Shown here piece after piece: positions 15,422-23,579 of a DNA stretch of 44,754 bases. Made by a program: the position numbers and the translations under genes. The stretch covers positions 1-44,754 of the forward strand of contig JAMDBA010000028.1 of assembly GCA_023484365.1 (NCBI GenBank). Direction: 5' to 3'. Below the pieces are notes generated by a model that saw only the letters and a list, made by a program, of their open reading frames with translations, had not been told where the DNA came from and did not search any database. Every line of letters starts with the position of its first letter. The stretch's first letter is position 1. The stretch comes from Patescibacteria group bacterium. Its GTDB lineage: Bacteria; Patescibacteria; Paceibacteria; UBA6257; 2-01-FULL-56-20.

Positions 15422-16171
15422 ATGGATCAAAAAGAAAAGTTTTATCAAAACATTGGCAGGCCTGCCTACGCAGACGGATCAATAGGCATTTATGATTTAA
15501 AAAGGAGAAAGCAGGATGTCCTTTGGGATGAAAAATGGCGTAAGTTTCTAAAATACGCAAAGATTTTTAAATATCTGCCTTTTGTTGACTTTGTTTTTGC
15601 CGCCGGTTCAATGGCTTTAGGGAATGTGAGGCAGGATTCTGATTTTGACGTTTTGGTTGGCTGCCGCCAAAACAGGCTGTTTACCGCCAGGTTTTTCGCC
15701 GTTGTCGTATTCGGCTTACTGGGGATAAAAAGGCCTAAAGCGGTTAATGAAAAACGGGAAGTAAAAGATAAGATTTGCTTGAATCATTTTGTCACACCTC
15801 AGTCTTACAGGCTCTCCCCGCCTTACGATATTTACTGGAATGAACTTTATGAAAATTTAGTTCCTATTTTTGGCGGCCGCGAAAATATAGAAAATTTTTT
15901 TAGCGCTAATGATTGGCTTAATCCGCCAAGGCGTTATTTTGACGACATAAGATTAATTAACGATGATTCGCGTCTTAAAAATATTATTGAGCGGTTGCTT
16001 GCCGGCCGGCTTGGAGATTTAACAGAAAGGATTTTAAAACATTTTCAGATAAAAAGGATAGCCTGTGGCCTTAAAAAATATCCATTGGGCTATAAACCGC
16101 GCTTTAAATACGAAACCGGCGAGCTTGAATTCCATACCGACACTTCAAGAATAGACTCTTTACTTAAATAA
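15422..16171 (+). CDS. Nucleotidyltransferase-domain protein
   Basis: This 249-residue protein carries the pol-beta superfamily signature AAGSMALGNVRQDSDFDVLV: G62-S63 and D74-x-D76, the metal-binding pair. The rest is a helical region rich in Arg/Lys and aromatic residues with no second domain I can name. Such proteins transfer nucleotides to proteins, RNA or small molecules; the substrate is not evident. The N-terminus (NIGRPAYADGSIG) is encoded by a short palindrome-bearing segment (GGCAGGCCTGCC, 15455-15466) that may be a repeat insertion. It has no toxin-antitoxin partner signature; the downstream gene is nuclease-like. Confidence 0.75.
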   Translation: MDQKEKFYQNIGRPAYADGSIGIYDLKRRKQDVLWDEKWRKFLKYAKIFKYLPFVDFVFAAGSMALGNVRQDSDFDVLVGCRQNRLFTARFFAVVVFGLLGIKRPKAVNEKREVKDKICLNHFVTPQSYRLSPPYDIYWNELYENLVPIFGGRENIENFFSANDWLNPPRRYFDDIRLINDDSRLKNIIERLLAGRLGDLTERILKHFQIKRIACGLKKYPLGYKPRFKYETGELEFHTDTSRIDSLLK

Positions 16172-16231
16172 TAAAATTAAATATGCTTTTAAAAGCATAG
16201 ATTGATTCAAAAATAAGGGAGGCGATTATTT

Positions 16232-16696
16232 CTGTCTAAACACAGACATAGGAATAAAAATAGCAAAAGTCTTAGGAATGACGAATTATTTGTTCCGAAA
16301 CAGATTAACGACGGAGCGTTAATCGGAAAATTAAATGAGGCAAAAGTCCGGAGAGCCGCTAAGATATTAAAAGAAAGAAGGCCTGACCTGATTAGCTATT
16401 ATCATTGTTCTATCGGGGGCGGCGAGATGGATAGCACAGGAATGGATATTATAATTTTTTTAAAAAACCCGTTTTTTCTGGCATTGCCTATACAAGTAAA
16501 ATCAAGCGCTAAGGCCTTAAAAAGACATTATCAAAAATACCCTTATATTTTGGGCATTGCGATAAGGCCGCAGCAGACACCGGAAGCTATCAGCCGAAAT
16601 TTGGAAAAAGCAGTTATTCATTTTTTAAAAAACGCGTCGCGGTTAATTACGGAAATAGAAAACCGCGGGCAAAAAACAACCCCGTCCTTATTTTAA
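16232..16696 (+). CDS. PD-(D/E)XK-like nuclease-fold protein, apparent CTG start
   Basis: ATG 16427 gives only 89 residues and cuts into the domain. The same frame is open back to the TAA at 16214 with no ATG, GTG or TTG, but GGGAGG (16217-16222) sits nine bases before CTG 16232, giving a 154-residue protein starting MSKHRHRNKN. The core is an Arg/Lys-rich helix with E36 (LNEAKVRRAAKIL), GEMDSTGMDIIIFLK (D72) and LPIQVKSS (Q88-x-K90), the E...D...(E/Q)xK layout of PD-(D/E)XK nucleases with Gln in place of Glu. Activity is unproven. The coding end forms the stem of its own terminator. Confidence 0.65.
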   Translation: MSKHRHRNKNSKSLRNDELFVPKQINDGALIGKLNEAKVRRAAKILKERRPDLISYYHCSIGGGEMDSTGMDIIIFLKNPFFLALPIQVKSSAKALKRHYQKYPYILGIAIRPQQTPEAISRNLEKAVIHFLKNASRLITEIENRGQKTTPSLF

Positions 16697-16710
16697 GGAC
16701 GGGGCTTTTA
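16680..16710 (+). terminator. Intrinsic terminator, overlapping the end of the nuclease-like gene
   Basis: CCCCGTCCTTA and TAAGGACGGGG form an 11-bp stem with a TTT loop, followed by CTTTTA. It contains the last codons and stop of the 16232-16696 gene and separates it from ftsZ, which converges from the right. Confidence 0.85.
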
Positions 16711-16737
16711 TCCCCACTACTACAATTATTTAAAAAA

Positions 16738-17958
16738 TCAGCGTTTTCTTTTGCGCAAGAAAGCGGGAATTTCCCAAAAATCATTTTCTTCTTCCGTGGA
16801 AATAGGAGGATTTTTCCGGTCGTTTTTAGATTCTTTTTTTGGTTCCAAATCTGGCTTTTGCGCGCTTTCCTGCCGGCCGATAATTATTTCTTCTTCCCTA
16901 ATAATAGGCCTGGAATCAAAGCTGCTGAATAATGAATTGGTTTGCGATGCGCCATTAAAGCCGATAGCTATGACGGTTGCTTTAACTGCTCCTGGCTTAA
17001 TGCTTTTGTCGTAATAGGCGCCAAAAATTATTTTAGCGGACGGATCGGCAATTTGAGCTACCATTTTCGCAGCTTCGTTCACCTCGCTCATTTTTAAATC
17101 TTTGCCGCCGGCGATTCCTAAAAGTATTCCTTTCGCTCCTTCGGCGCTCATTTCTAAAAGCGGAGAATGAAGCGCCTGATTAATAGCCTTAACCGCTCTG
17201 TCCTGGCCGCTCGCGGTTCCCAAACCGACAATAGCGGAACCTGAATCCTGCAAGATGGTTTTGACATCGGCAAAATCAACGTTAATTATTCCGGGCATAA
17301 CGATTAAATCAACTATCCCCTTTAGGGCATTTTCCATAACGTCGTCTATTTTTTCAAATGCTTTTATAAGCGGCGTTTCTTTATTTATTATGGAAAATAT
17401 TCTGTCGTTGGGGATTATAATTAAGGCATCAACTTTTTCTTTTAATTTAAGCAGTCCTTCCTGGGCGACTCTCATTCTTTGACTTCCTTCAAAGGAAAAT
17501 GGCTTCGTAACAAAACCGAGAGTTAGCGCGCCGTTTTGCTTGGCGACTTCGGCTATAATCGGAGAAGCGCCGGTGCCCGTTCCCCCGCCAAGCCCGGCGG
17601 CAACAAAAACAATATCCGCTCCTTTAAGCGATTCGGCGATATCAGAACGGTTTTCTTCGGCTGCCTGACGTCCCAGCTCGGGATTCATGCCTGTGCCTAA
17701 TCCCCGCGTTAAATTGCGGCCGATATAAATTTTCCCTTTCGCTTCGGTTAAATCCAAATCCTGGGCGTCGGTATTAATAGCCACAAAATCAACGGATCGG
17801 CCGAAATGGCGGCTCATTCTGGAAATCGCATTCCCCCCTCCTCCGCCGATGCCGACAACTTTAATATTGGCGAGACTAGAATGGACAAGTTTTTTGGCGG
17901 CTTTTACGTTGTGATGTTTGAGGCGTGATTTTTGAGGTTTTATTCTTTTGCGTTTCAT
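16738..17958 (-). CDS. ftsZ: Cell division protein FtsZ
   Basis: This 406-residue tubulin-like GTPase polymerises into the division ring. GTP-binding features: KVVGIGGGGGNAISRM near the start, the tubulin signature GLGGGTGTGASP (about 125-136), and IIIPNDRIFSI. The T7 loop region reads GIINVDFADVKTIL. After a charged, disordered linker the C-terminal peptide ENDFWEIPAFLRKRKR matches the FtsA-binding tail (consensus DIPAFLR). The basic N-terminal extension (about 30 residues) is unusual in being so Lys/Arg/His-rich. ftsA lies upstream, separated by a gene fragment. Confidence 0.97.
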   Translation of the reverse strand: MKRKRIKPQKSRLKHHNVKAAKKLVHSSLANIKVVGIGGGGGNAISRMSRHFGRSVDFVAINTDAQDLDLTEAKGKIYIGRNLTRGLGTGMNPELGRQAAEENRSDIAESLKGADIVFVAAGLGGGTGTGASPIIAEVAKQNGALTLGFVTKPFSFEGSQRMRVAQEGLLKLKEKVDALIIIPNDRIFSIINKETPLIKAFEKIDDVMENALKGIVDLIVMPGIINVDFADVKTILQDSGSAIVGLGTASGQDRAVKAINQALHSPLLEMSAEGAKGILLGIAGGKDLKMSEVNEAAKMVAQIADPSAKIIFGAYYDKSIKPGAVKATVIAIGFNGASQTNSLFSSFDSRPIIREEEIIIGRQESAQKPDLEPKKESKNDRKNPPISTEEENDFWEIPAFLRKRKR

Positions 17959-18007
17959 AAATTAATTATAAATCTAAAATTCAAAATTTAAAAGGCAAAA
18001 TTGAAAG

Positions 18008-18196
18008 TCAAAAGTTCAAAATTTTCCGTTTTAATTTTATTACTCCAGCCGCTATCATATTAGAAATTTCATTTAGCTCGTTTAATAAATTATTTATTTT
18101 GTTGGCATCGGCTATCTTAGCATCCCTAAGTAATCCCAGCCAATAATTAGTTTCATTTGCTGATTTTAAAGAAATTTCATATAGCTGGCAATACAT
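18008..18196 (-). pseudogene. Fragment of a four-helix-bundle (S23/IVP-type) protein
   Basis: 62 residues match only the C-terminal half of the S23-type four-helix-bundle family: EISLKSANETNYWLGLLRDAKIAD followed by a helix LLNELNEISNMIAAGVIKLKRK. The family usually has about 115-125 residues with an N-terminal half that is absent here; the upstream 100 bases hold no matching frame. The AT-rich flanks at both sides contain similar AAAATTCAAAATT-type simple sequence. I read it as a decayed insertion between ftsA and ftsZ. Confidence 0.6.
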
Positions 18197-18305
18197 CAGT
18201 TAACGCAATAATATCTAAACTAAACTTATAGCACCGTCCTTTTAGATCACTTTTGAATTTTAAGTTGTAATTTTGCGCTTTGATTTTTTATTTTTAAATT
18301 ATTTC

Positions 18306-19526
18306 CTAAGGCAAAAAGTACCGCAGGATTTTTTTAGCCTGAAGAGGAACATTATAGTTTGAAATATTATCCTTATCGTTTCCCGACATACTCAATCCAA
18401 ACGCGGTTATAAATTCCGAATCTTCGGCGATTGACGGAAATTCAATAAAAGCGTTAGGCGTCCATTCTTTGGGGTTTACAGATCCTAATTGCGCCGAGAG
18501 TCTTAATTCTTGTTTGGCTAATTCCGTCAGGCCTGGCATTTTTGCTCCTCCGCCGGTTAAAATCACCCCGCCAGGAAGAGCTGCGCGATTTATTGTTTTT
18601 ATTTCCTTATTTACCAAATCAAAAATTTCTTCCAGGCGCGACTGGATTATTTCAGCTAAAAATCTTCGCGACACGGAAGACTTGGCGTCGGAATATATTT
18701 TTTGTAAATCAATAGTTTCTTTTTGGCCTACTTCTTTTGCTAAAGCGTTGCCAAAGTTTATTTTTAAGTTTTCCGCGACGGAAACAGGAATTTTAAATCC
18801 GACGGCTATGTCGTTTGAAATATTATTTCCGCCTATCGTAAAAATAGCGGTTTTAATCAGCTTCCCTTCTTCGTAAACGCTGATTCCAGTCGTGCTGGCG
18901 CCGACGTCCACCAAAAGGACACCTAAATCTTTCTGCTCTTGGCTTAGCGCGGATTTTGAGGCTGCTAAAGGCGCAAAGATAACGCCTTCAACTCCTCCTC
19001 CGGCGAGCTCAACGGCTTTGGCTAAATTTTTAAGATGCGGGGTAAAAGCGTCTATAATAAGACTTTCAATCTCCAGGCGGCTGCCGTTTAGTCCCAGAGG
19101 GTCGCTTATGCCGCCGACGCCATCAACTATATATTCCTGGGTAACATTGTGCAAAATAACACGGTTGGGGCCGAGATTGATTGATTCGGCGGCTTTTTGA
19201 ACTTTATCTAAATCGTCGGGAGATATTTCGCTGGCAGCCCGGGAAACAGCTATTATTCCTTTTGAGGTTTGAAAACGGGTTTCGGAACTGTTGATGTTCA
19301 AATAAATTTTTCTAGCGGCGCTTCGGGAAATCTTTTTGATTTCTCCTATTACCGGCGCCAAGCTTTGGACCGTTTCTGATAAATCGCTGACGATTCCTTT
19401 TCTTAGTCCAACAGAAGGATATTTAAAAGTTTTACGCAAAAAAAGACCGTCGCGGCGGACCTCAACTAAAACTGCTTTTATGGAAGATGTGCCTACATCC
19501 AAACCGACTACGAAATCTTGTCCCAT
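18306..19526 (-). CDS. ftsA: Cell division protein FtsA
   Basis: This 406-residue actin-fold ATPase tethers FtsZ to the membrane. Visible motifs are GLDVGTSSIKAVLVE (phosphate 1), LLVDVGASTTGISVYEEGKL (phosphate 2) and GGVILTGGGAKMPGL (adenosine motif). The SHS2/1C region lies at about 85-165. The end NYNVPLQAKKILRYFLP can form the amphipathic membrane-targeting helix. The start overlaps the ybeY end by 19 bases, so it is coupled to the ybeY-yqeY-rpsU block. Confidence 0.95.
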   Translation of the reverse strand: MGQDFVVGLDVGTSSIKAVLVEVRRDGLFLRKTFKYPSVGLRKGIVSDLSETVQSLAPVIGEIKKISRSAARKIYLNINSSETRFQTSKGIIAVSRAASEISPDDLDKVQKAAESINLGPNRVILHNVTQEYIVDGVGGISDPLGLNGSRLEIESLIIDAFTPHLKNLAKAVELAGGGVEGVIFAPLAASKSALSQEQKDLGVLLVDVGASTTGISVYEEGKLIKTAIFTIGGNNISNDIAVGFKIPVSVAENLKINFGNALAKEVGQKETIDLQKIYSDAKSSVSRRFLAEIIQSRLEEIFDLVNKEIKTINRAALPGGVILTGGGAKMPGLTELAKQELRLSAQLGSVNPKEWTPNAFIEFPSIAEDSEFITAFGLSMSGNDKDNISNYNVPLQAKKILRYFLP

Positions 19527-19918
19527 ATCTTATTTTCTAATTTCTCCATTTTAATAATATCATTTTTTTGATGATGATCATAACCCAAAAGGTGTAAAAT
19601 CCCGTGGATTAGAAATTTTGGCCAAACGTTGTCATTAAAAATATTTTTATTAAGGTATATTTCCCCCAAAGGCCTGTTTTTTGTTTGAGGGTGGGGAAAA
19701 TTAGCCGCCTGAAAAGAAAGAACCGTAGCGGGTTTATTTGAGCGGAGAAACTTCTTTTTCATCGCGTTTATTTTTCGGCTGCCTATAACGTAAATTTCAA
19801 TATAAGAATTATTTATTTTTAAATTTCTTAAAATTTGTTGGGATAAATATTGTATCGTTTTTTTTATGTTATTTTTATCAAGATAACAGTTTTCAAAAAC
19901 AACTATTTCATTGTTCAT
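19508..19918 (-). CDS. ybeY: Endoribonuclease YbeY (rRNA maturation factor)
   Basis: This 136-residue protein has the zinc motif HGILHLLGYDHHQKND (HxxxHxxxxDH type), and upstream TVLSFQAANFP and GEIYLNK as in the family. YbeY processes the 3' end of 16S rRNA and takes part in ribosome quality control. The first 50 residues are divergent. Its ATG overlaps the yqeY stop (ATGA) and its 3' end overlaps ftsA. Confidence 0.92.
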   Translation of the reverse strand: MNNEIVVFENCYLDKNNIKKTIQYLSQQILRNLKINNSYIEIYVIGSRKINAMKKKFLRSNKPATVLSFQAANFPHPQTKNRPLGEIYLNKNIFNDNVWPKFLIHGILHLLGYDHHQKNDIIKMEKLENKIWDKIS

Positions 19919-20370
19919 TTTGAAACCGATAATTTTTCTTTGACTACTTGGCTGACGAGCGCTCCATCAGCTTTGCCTTTTAATGTTTTCATTGACTCTT
20001 TCATTAAGGCGCTGAATTCTACTATTCCTTCTGATATTAATTTATCAACAACCGGTTCAATTTCTCCTTTAGACATTAATTGAGGCAAGTATTTGTTGAT
20101 AATTTTGGCTTCGTCTTCTTCTTTTTTCGCCATTTCTTCGCGACCGCCTTGCCGCAGCAAGACAGCAGCCTCGTTCCTTTTTTTAACTTCCTGCCTCAAA
20201 ACTTCAACAGCTTCTTCGTTGGTCAGCTGAGCTTCTTCGCCGCTATTTCCCCTTTTTATTATTTCACGGTTGTGTATTGCAGCTAAAACAAGGCGAAGGG
20301 CGGAAGTCTTTTCCGCCTCGCCTTTTTTCAGGGAATCTTTTAAGTCTTCCCTAATTTGCGAAGTTATCAT
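19915..20370 (-). CDS. yqeY: GatB/YqeY domain protein
   Basis: This 151-residue protein is the stand-alone YqeY domain: IREDLKDSLKKGEAEKTSALRLVLAAI at the start, QEVKKRNEAAVLLRQGGREE in the middle, and LPQLMSKGEIEPVVDKLI near the end. In GatB this domain helps tRNA binding; the free form has no settled role but is common beside rpsU, as here (7 bp gap). Confidence 0.93.
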   Translation of the reverse strand: MITSQIREDLKDSLKKGEAEKTSALRLVLAAIHNREIIKRGNSGEEAQLTNEEAVEVLRQEVKKRNEAAVLLRQGGREEMAKKEEDEAKIINKYLPQLMSKGEIEPVVDKLISEGIVEFSALMKESMKTLKGKADGALVSQVVKEKLSVSK

Positions 20371-20377
20371 TTTATTA

Positions 20378-20590
20378 TTAAATCAATCCTAATTTGCGCT
20401 GTTTTTCAATATCGGCGGTTTTTTGGCTGCGATAAGCGGCAGAAATTCTTCTGGTGCGGCGATTGGACGCGCGCTGGTGATAACGCTTTTTTTTGCTTTC
20501 GCGCAAAACTCCCGATTGCTTTACCTTTTTAATAAAGCGGAAAACAACGCTTGGATTTTGTTCGTTTGATTTTTTATTTACTTCTACCAT
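20378..20590 (-). CDS. rpsU: 30S ribosomal protein S21
   Basis: This 70-residue, very basic protein has the S21 core VVFRFIKKVKQSGVLRESKKKRYHQ followed by an Arg-rich helix. S21 sits near the anti-Shine-Dalgarno region of 16S rRNA and assists initiation. It is slightly extended at the C-terminus (TADIEKQRKLGLI). It lies between hit and yqeY in the same transcript. Confidence 0.95.
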   Translation of the reverse strand: MVEVNKKSNEQNPSVVFRFIKKVKQSGVLRESKKKRYHQRASNRRTRRISAAYRSQKTADIEKQRKLGLI

Positions 20591-20597
20591 AGGATAA

Positions 20598-21014
20598 TTA
20601 ATTTTGCGAATTTAATATTTTTTCTTTTATCTGTTTGATCGTTTCTGATGGGTGGTTATTAACGACCGACTGAATCGAGCCGCCGTTGTCGTTAGTATAC
20701 CGCGGCATTATGTGGATGTGAAGATGATCTACTTCTTGTCCACTTGCCCGACCTTCGTTAATACCAATTGTCAGCCCGTCAGCTTTTAAAACTCCTTTTA
20801 AAAGTTTAGCTATTTTTTGGACGGTTGAAAAGAGGGGCTTGATTTGCGAATCATCTAAAGAGGATAAATTCTCGGCGTGCTTTTTGGGAATAACCAAGGC
20901 GTGCGCCGGCGTTCTTGGATGAACGTCTAAAAACGCCATCGTGTCATTATCTTCGTAAATTACTTCGGCGGGAATTTCTTTTGCGGCGATTTTACAAAAT
21001 AAGCAATCAGGCAT
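20598..21014 (-). CDS. HIT family nucleotide hydrolase (HinT-like)
   Basis: This 138-residue protein has CLFCKIAAKEIPAEVIYEDN at the start (Cys pair of the zinc-type HIT group), FLDVHPRTPAHALVIPKKH, and the histidine triad HLHIHIMPRY. HinT-type enzymes hydrolyse nucleoside phosphoramidates. The ATG overlaps the hisS TGA by one base (TGATG in the mRNA), so translation is coupled. Confidence 0.93.
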   Translation of the reverse strand: MPDCLFCKIAAKEIPAEVIYEDNDTMAFLDVHPRTPAHALVIPKKHAENLSSLDDSQIKPLFSTVQKIAKLLKGVLKADGLTIGINEGRASGQEVDHLHIHIMPRYTNDNGGSIQSVVNNHPSETIKQIKEKILNSQN

Positions 21015-22327
21015 CAGAGATATTTTTTGATTGAATCGGTAAGCCGAGACAAGGGAATGTTTTCCTGAATGCTTGTTTTAAGATTTCTGATTATTATTGA
21101 TTCTTCATAAACTTCTTTTTGACCGAGTATTAAAACCAAAGAAATCCCCCTTTTATTCGCCAATTTTAACTGGGCTTTAAGCGACTCGCGTCCTAAATCT
21201 TCAAAAACGGATATTTTCTTTTTTCTTAATTCTTCAATTATTTTTAAAGATTTCTTTTTGGCGACTTCGCCGATATGGATAAAAAATACTTTTTTTGGTT
21301 CTTTTGGCTCGGGAATCACTTCCTGCGCTTTCATCGCTTCAATTACTCTTTCAACGCCGATGGCGCCGCCGATGGCCGGCGTTGGTTTGCCGCCTATTTT
21401 TTCAATCAGATAATCATATCTTCCTCCTCCGGCCAAAGACATTTTGTTTATTTCTGATTTTCCTTCAGCGTTGGCGTTTGTTGTGGTGTATATTTCAAAA
21501 ACAGTTCGGTCGTAATAATCCAGTCCCCTTACCAGAGTGTTATCCAAAGTGTATTCCACGCCTAATTCTTCCAAATATTCTAAAACGCCTTTAAAATGCG
21601 AGCTGCAGGTTCCGCAAAATTTATCCAAAATATTGGGAGCGCCGGCTTTAAACGGCTGACAGGTTTCGTTTTTGCAATCAAGCAGCCTCAAGGGATTGGT
21701 AGACAGCCTTTTTTTGCAGTCGTAGCAGAGATCTTTTTCGTATTTAGAATAATATGATTTTAATTTTCGTTCATAAGCCGGACGGCAATTCCGGCAGCCG
21801 ATAGAATTTATTTTCAAAACAAGATTTTTTAATTTTAATTCCTGAAGCAGCCGGTAAATAACTTGAATGACTTCAGCGTCGTAAACCGGGTCATTGGCGC
21901 CACCTAAAATTTCAAATCCTATTTGGCGGTGTTCGCGGTAGCGTCCAGCCTGGGGATTTTCGTGGCGGAACATCGGTTCGTAATAACAAAGTCTCTGAGG
22001 TTGGCCTTTGTGGCTTAAATTATTCTGAATATAAGCCCGGGCAGTCGCGATCGTTCCTTCCGGCCTTAGCACCAACGATTCGCCGCCTTTGGTTTTGAAA
22101 GAATACATTTCTTTGCTCATGAGGTCTGTTTCTTTGCCTAAGGCTTTTTCAAATAGGTTGGCGTATTCTAAAACAGGCGTCTCTATGAGATCAAAGCTGT
22201 ATATATCTTTGAGATCGCCGAAAACTTTTAAAATTTTATCCCACCACAAGCGATCTTCCGGCAGTATGTCGTGAAGACCTTTCGGGGTTTGGATAGTTAT
22301 TTTATTTTTTTTCTTTTTATTTGGCAT
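21014..22327 (-). CDS. hisS: Histidyl-tRNA synthetase
   Basis: A class II synthetase of about 437 residues from ATG 22327; a TTG five codons upstream (22342) is possible but less likely. Motif 2 region LVLRPEGTIATARAY, the R-rich HENPQAGRYREHRQIGFEILG, and the histidine A motif LVRGLDYYDRTVFEIY are plain. A Cys-rich insert (CRNC, CYDC, CKNETC, CGTC) between about 185 and 250 is seen in many bacterial HisRS. The anticodon-binding domain closes the protein. The start overlaps the lepB end by 11 bases. Confidence 0.95.
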   Translation of the reverse strand: MPNKKKKNKITIQTPKGLHDILPEDRLWWDKILKVFGDLKDIYSFDLIETPVLEYANLFEKALGKETDLMSKEMYSFKTKGGESLVLRPEGTIATARAYIQNNLSHKGQPQRLCYYEPMFRHENPQAGRYREHRQIGFEILGGANDPVYDAEVIQVIYRLLQELKLKNLVLKINSIGCRNCRPAYERKLKSYYSKYEKDLCYDCKKRLSTNPLRLLDCKNETCQPFKAGAPNILDKFCGTCSSHFKGVLEYLEELGVEYTLDNTLVRGLDYYDRTVFEIYTTTNANAEGKSEINKMSLAGGGRYDYLIEKIGGKPTPAIGGAIGVERVIEAMKAQEVIPEPKEPKKVFFIHIGEVAKKKSLKIIEELRKKKISVFEDLGRESLKAQLKLANKRGISLVLILGQKEVYEESIIIRNLKTSIQENIPLSRLTDSIKKYL

Positions 22328-22871
22328 AAGACGGTGCGGCAAAAGCCGTTAATTCATTGGCCGGCCAAAGCCTTAATCTGACTAATCCGACAATCAATGA
22401 TTTATTAAGCAAACCCCATTCCCTGGAATCGTAACTGAATTGCCTGTTGTCTCCTAAAACTAAATATTGAGTCTGGCTAAGGTTAAATGTTTCGTCACCG
22501 CTGGTTATCACGCTTTTCGGAAGATAGCTTTCACTTAAGACGAATCCTTGAGGATTGGACGTGTTATATATGGTGACTTCGTCGTTTTTAATCACGACTT
22601 TTTCGCCAGGCAGGCCAATTATCCTTTTAATAAAATAAATTGAAGGATCTTCCGGATAGTGAAAAACAATAACCTCCCCTCTTTCAGGAGCGCGGAATCT
22701 ATACGTCATTTCATCTACGAGCAAATAATTGCCGTTTTGGAAATTGGGATCCATGCTGTCGCCGCTGACGATAAAAGGCTGAACTAGAAAGCTTCTAATA
22801 ACCACAACAACACCAACAGCCACCACAACGGCTTCAATGATTTCTAACGCCGAATATAAAAATTTTCGCAT
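22317..22871 (-). CDS. lepB: Signal peptidase I
   Basis: This 184-residue membrane peptidase removes signal peptides outside the cytoplasmic membrane. One N-terminal membrane helix (about 8-30), the catalytic serine in VSGDSMDPNFQNGNYLLVDE, the catalytic lysine in YFIKRIIGLPGEKV, and box E GDNRQFSYDSREWG. It leads the large minus-strand operon through ftsA. The 138-bp gap to the divergent pth is AT-rich, with TATTATAAT near 22950 as a possible -10. Confidence 0.95.
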   Translation of the reverse strand: MRKFLYSALEIIEAVVVAVGVVVVIRSFLVQPFIVSGDSMDPNFQNGNYLLVDEMTYRFRAPERGEVIVFHYPEDPSIYFIKRIIGLPGEKVVIKNDEVTIYNTSNPQGFVLSESYLPKSVITSGDETFNLSQTQYLVLGDNRQFSYDSREWGLLNKSLIVGLVRLRLWPANELTAFAAPSYAK

Positions 22872-23009
22872 TTATTAAAAAAAATATTTTCTTGCTTTAA
22901 AACGCTGATTTCTCCCTATCGTCTATTCAAGAAAAGACTTTAGAGCTATTATAATACTGATGGAATTTGATTTCAACCCCAACCTATCGATAAGTGATTA
23001 AAATCTATT

Positions 23010-23579
23010 ATGCCAATCCAAGATTTTAAAGCAACTAATCTGAAACTAATAATAGGACTTGGTAATCCGAGTCCAGAATCCGCCGGAACATACCATAATC
23101 TGGGAGTTTATTTTATTGACGAATTGGCAAAATATCTGGCTCCGGATGAAAAATTCAAAAGAGAGAAATATTTTGAATATTTAAAAGCCGGTGGATTAAT
23201 TTTAATAAAACCTTTAGTTTTTATGAATGAATCGGGGCTGGCGGCCGGTTCGGCTGTTAAATTTTTTTCCAATAAAAAAATAGGGGTTACGCCCGAACAA
23301 ATTTTAATTATTCATGATGACAGCGATCTGTTGATCGGCGATTGTAAATTAGATTTTGGCCGGGGCGCGGCTGGCCATAAGGGCGTTTTATCAATTATCG
23401 GCGCGTTAAAGACAAGAGATTTTTGGCGGTTAAGAATAGGCATCCGGCGTCCGGATGAGAAAGAAAGGTCTCTTGCCGGAGAAATGGTTTTACGCAAAAT
23501 TCCCGCTTCCCAAAAAGCAATTTTTCAGTCCGTGGCAGGAGCGTTAAACGAGAAGCTTAAAGTAAAAACGAATCCGTGA
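23010..23579 (+). CDS. pth: Peptidyl-tRNA hydrolase, one active-site residue changed
   Basis: This 189-residue protein recycles peptidyl-tRNA. Catalytic landmarks: GLGNP (N19), YHNLG (the catalytic His H29), FMNESG (N73) and HDDSDL (D103). The fourth, normally GxHNG (N114 in E. coli), reads GAAGHKGV: Lys124 replaces Asn. That Asn binds the tRNA acceptor end, so substrate contact may differ. No Shine-Dalgarno. The 3' end overlaps the convergent PilM-PilN gene by 55 bases. Confidence 0.92.
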   Translation: MPIQDFKATNLKLIIGLGNPSPESAGTYHNLGVYFIDELAKYLAPDEKFKREKYFEYLKAGGLILIKPLVFMNESGLAAGSAVKFFSNKKIGVTPEQILIIHDDSDLLIGDCKLDFGRGAAGHKGVLSIIGALKTRDFWRLRIGIRRPDEKERSLAGEMVLRKIPASQKAIFQSVAGALNEKLKVKTNP

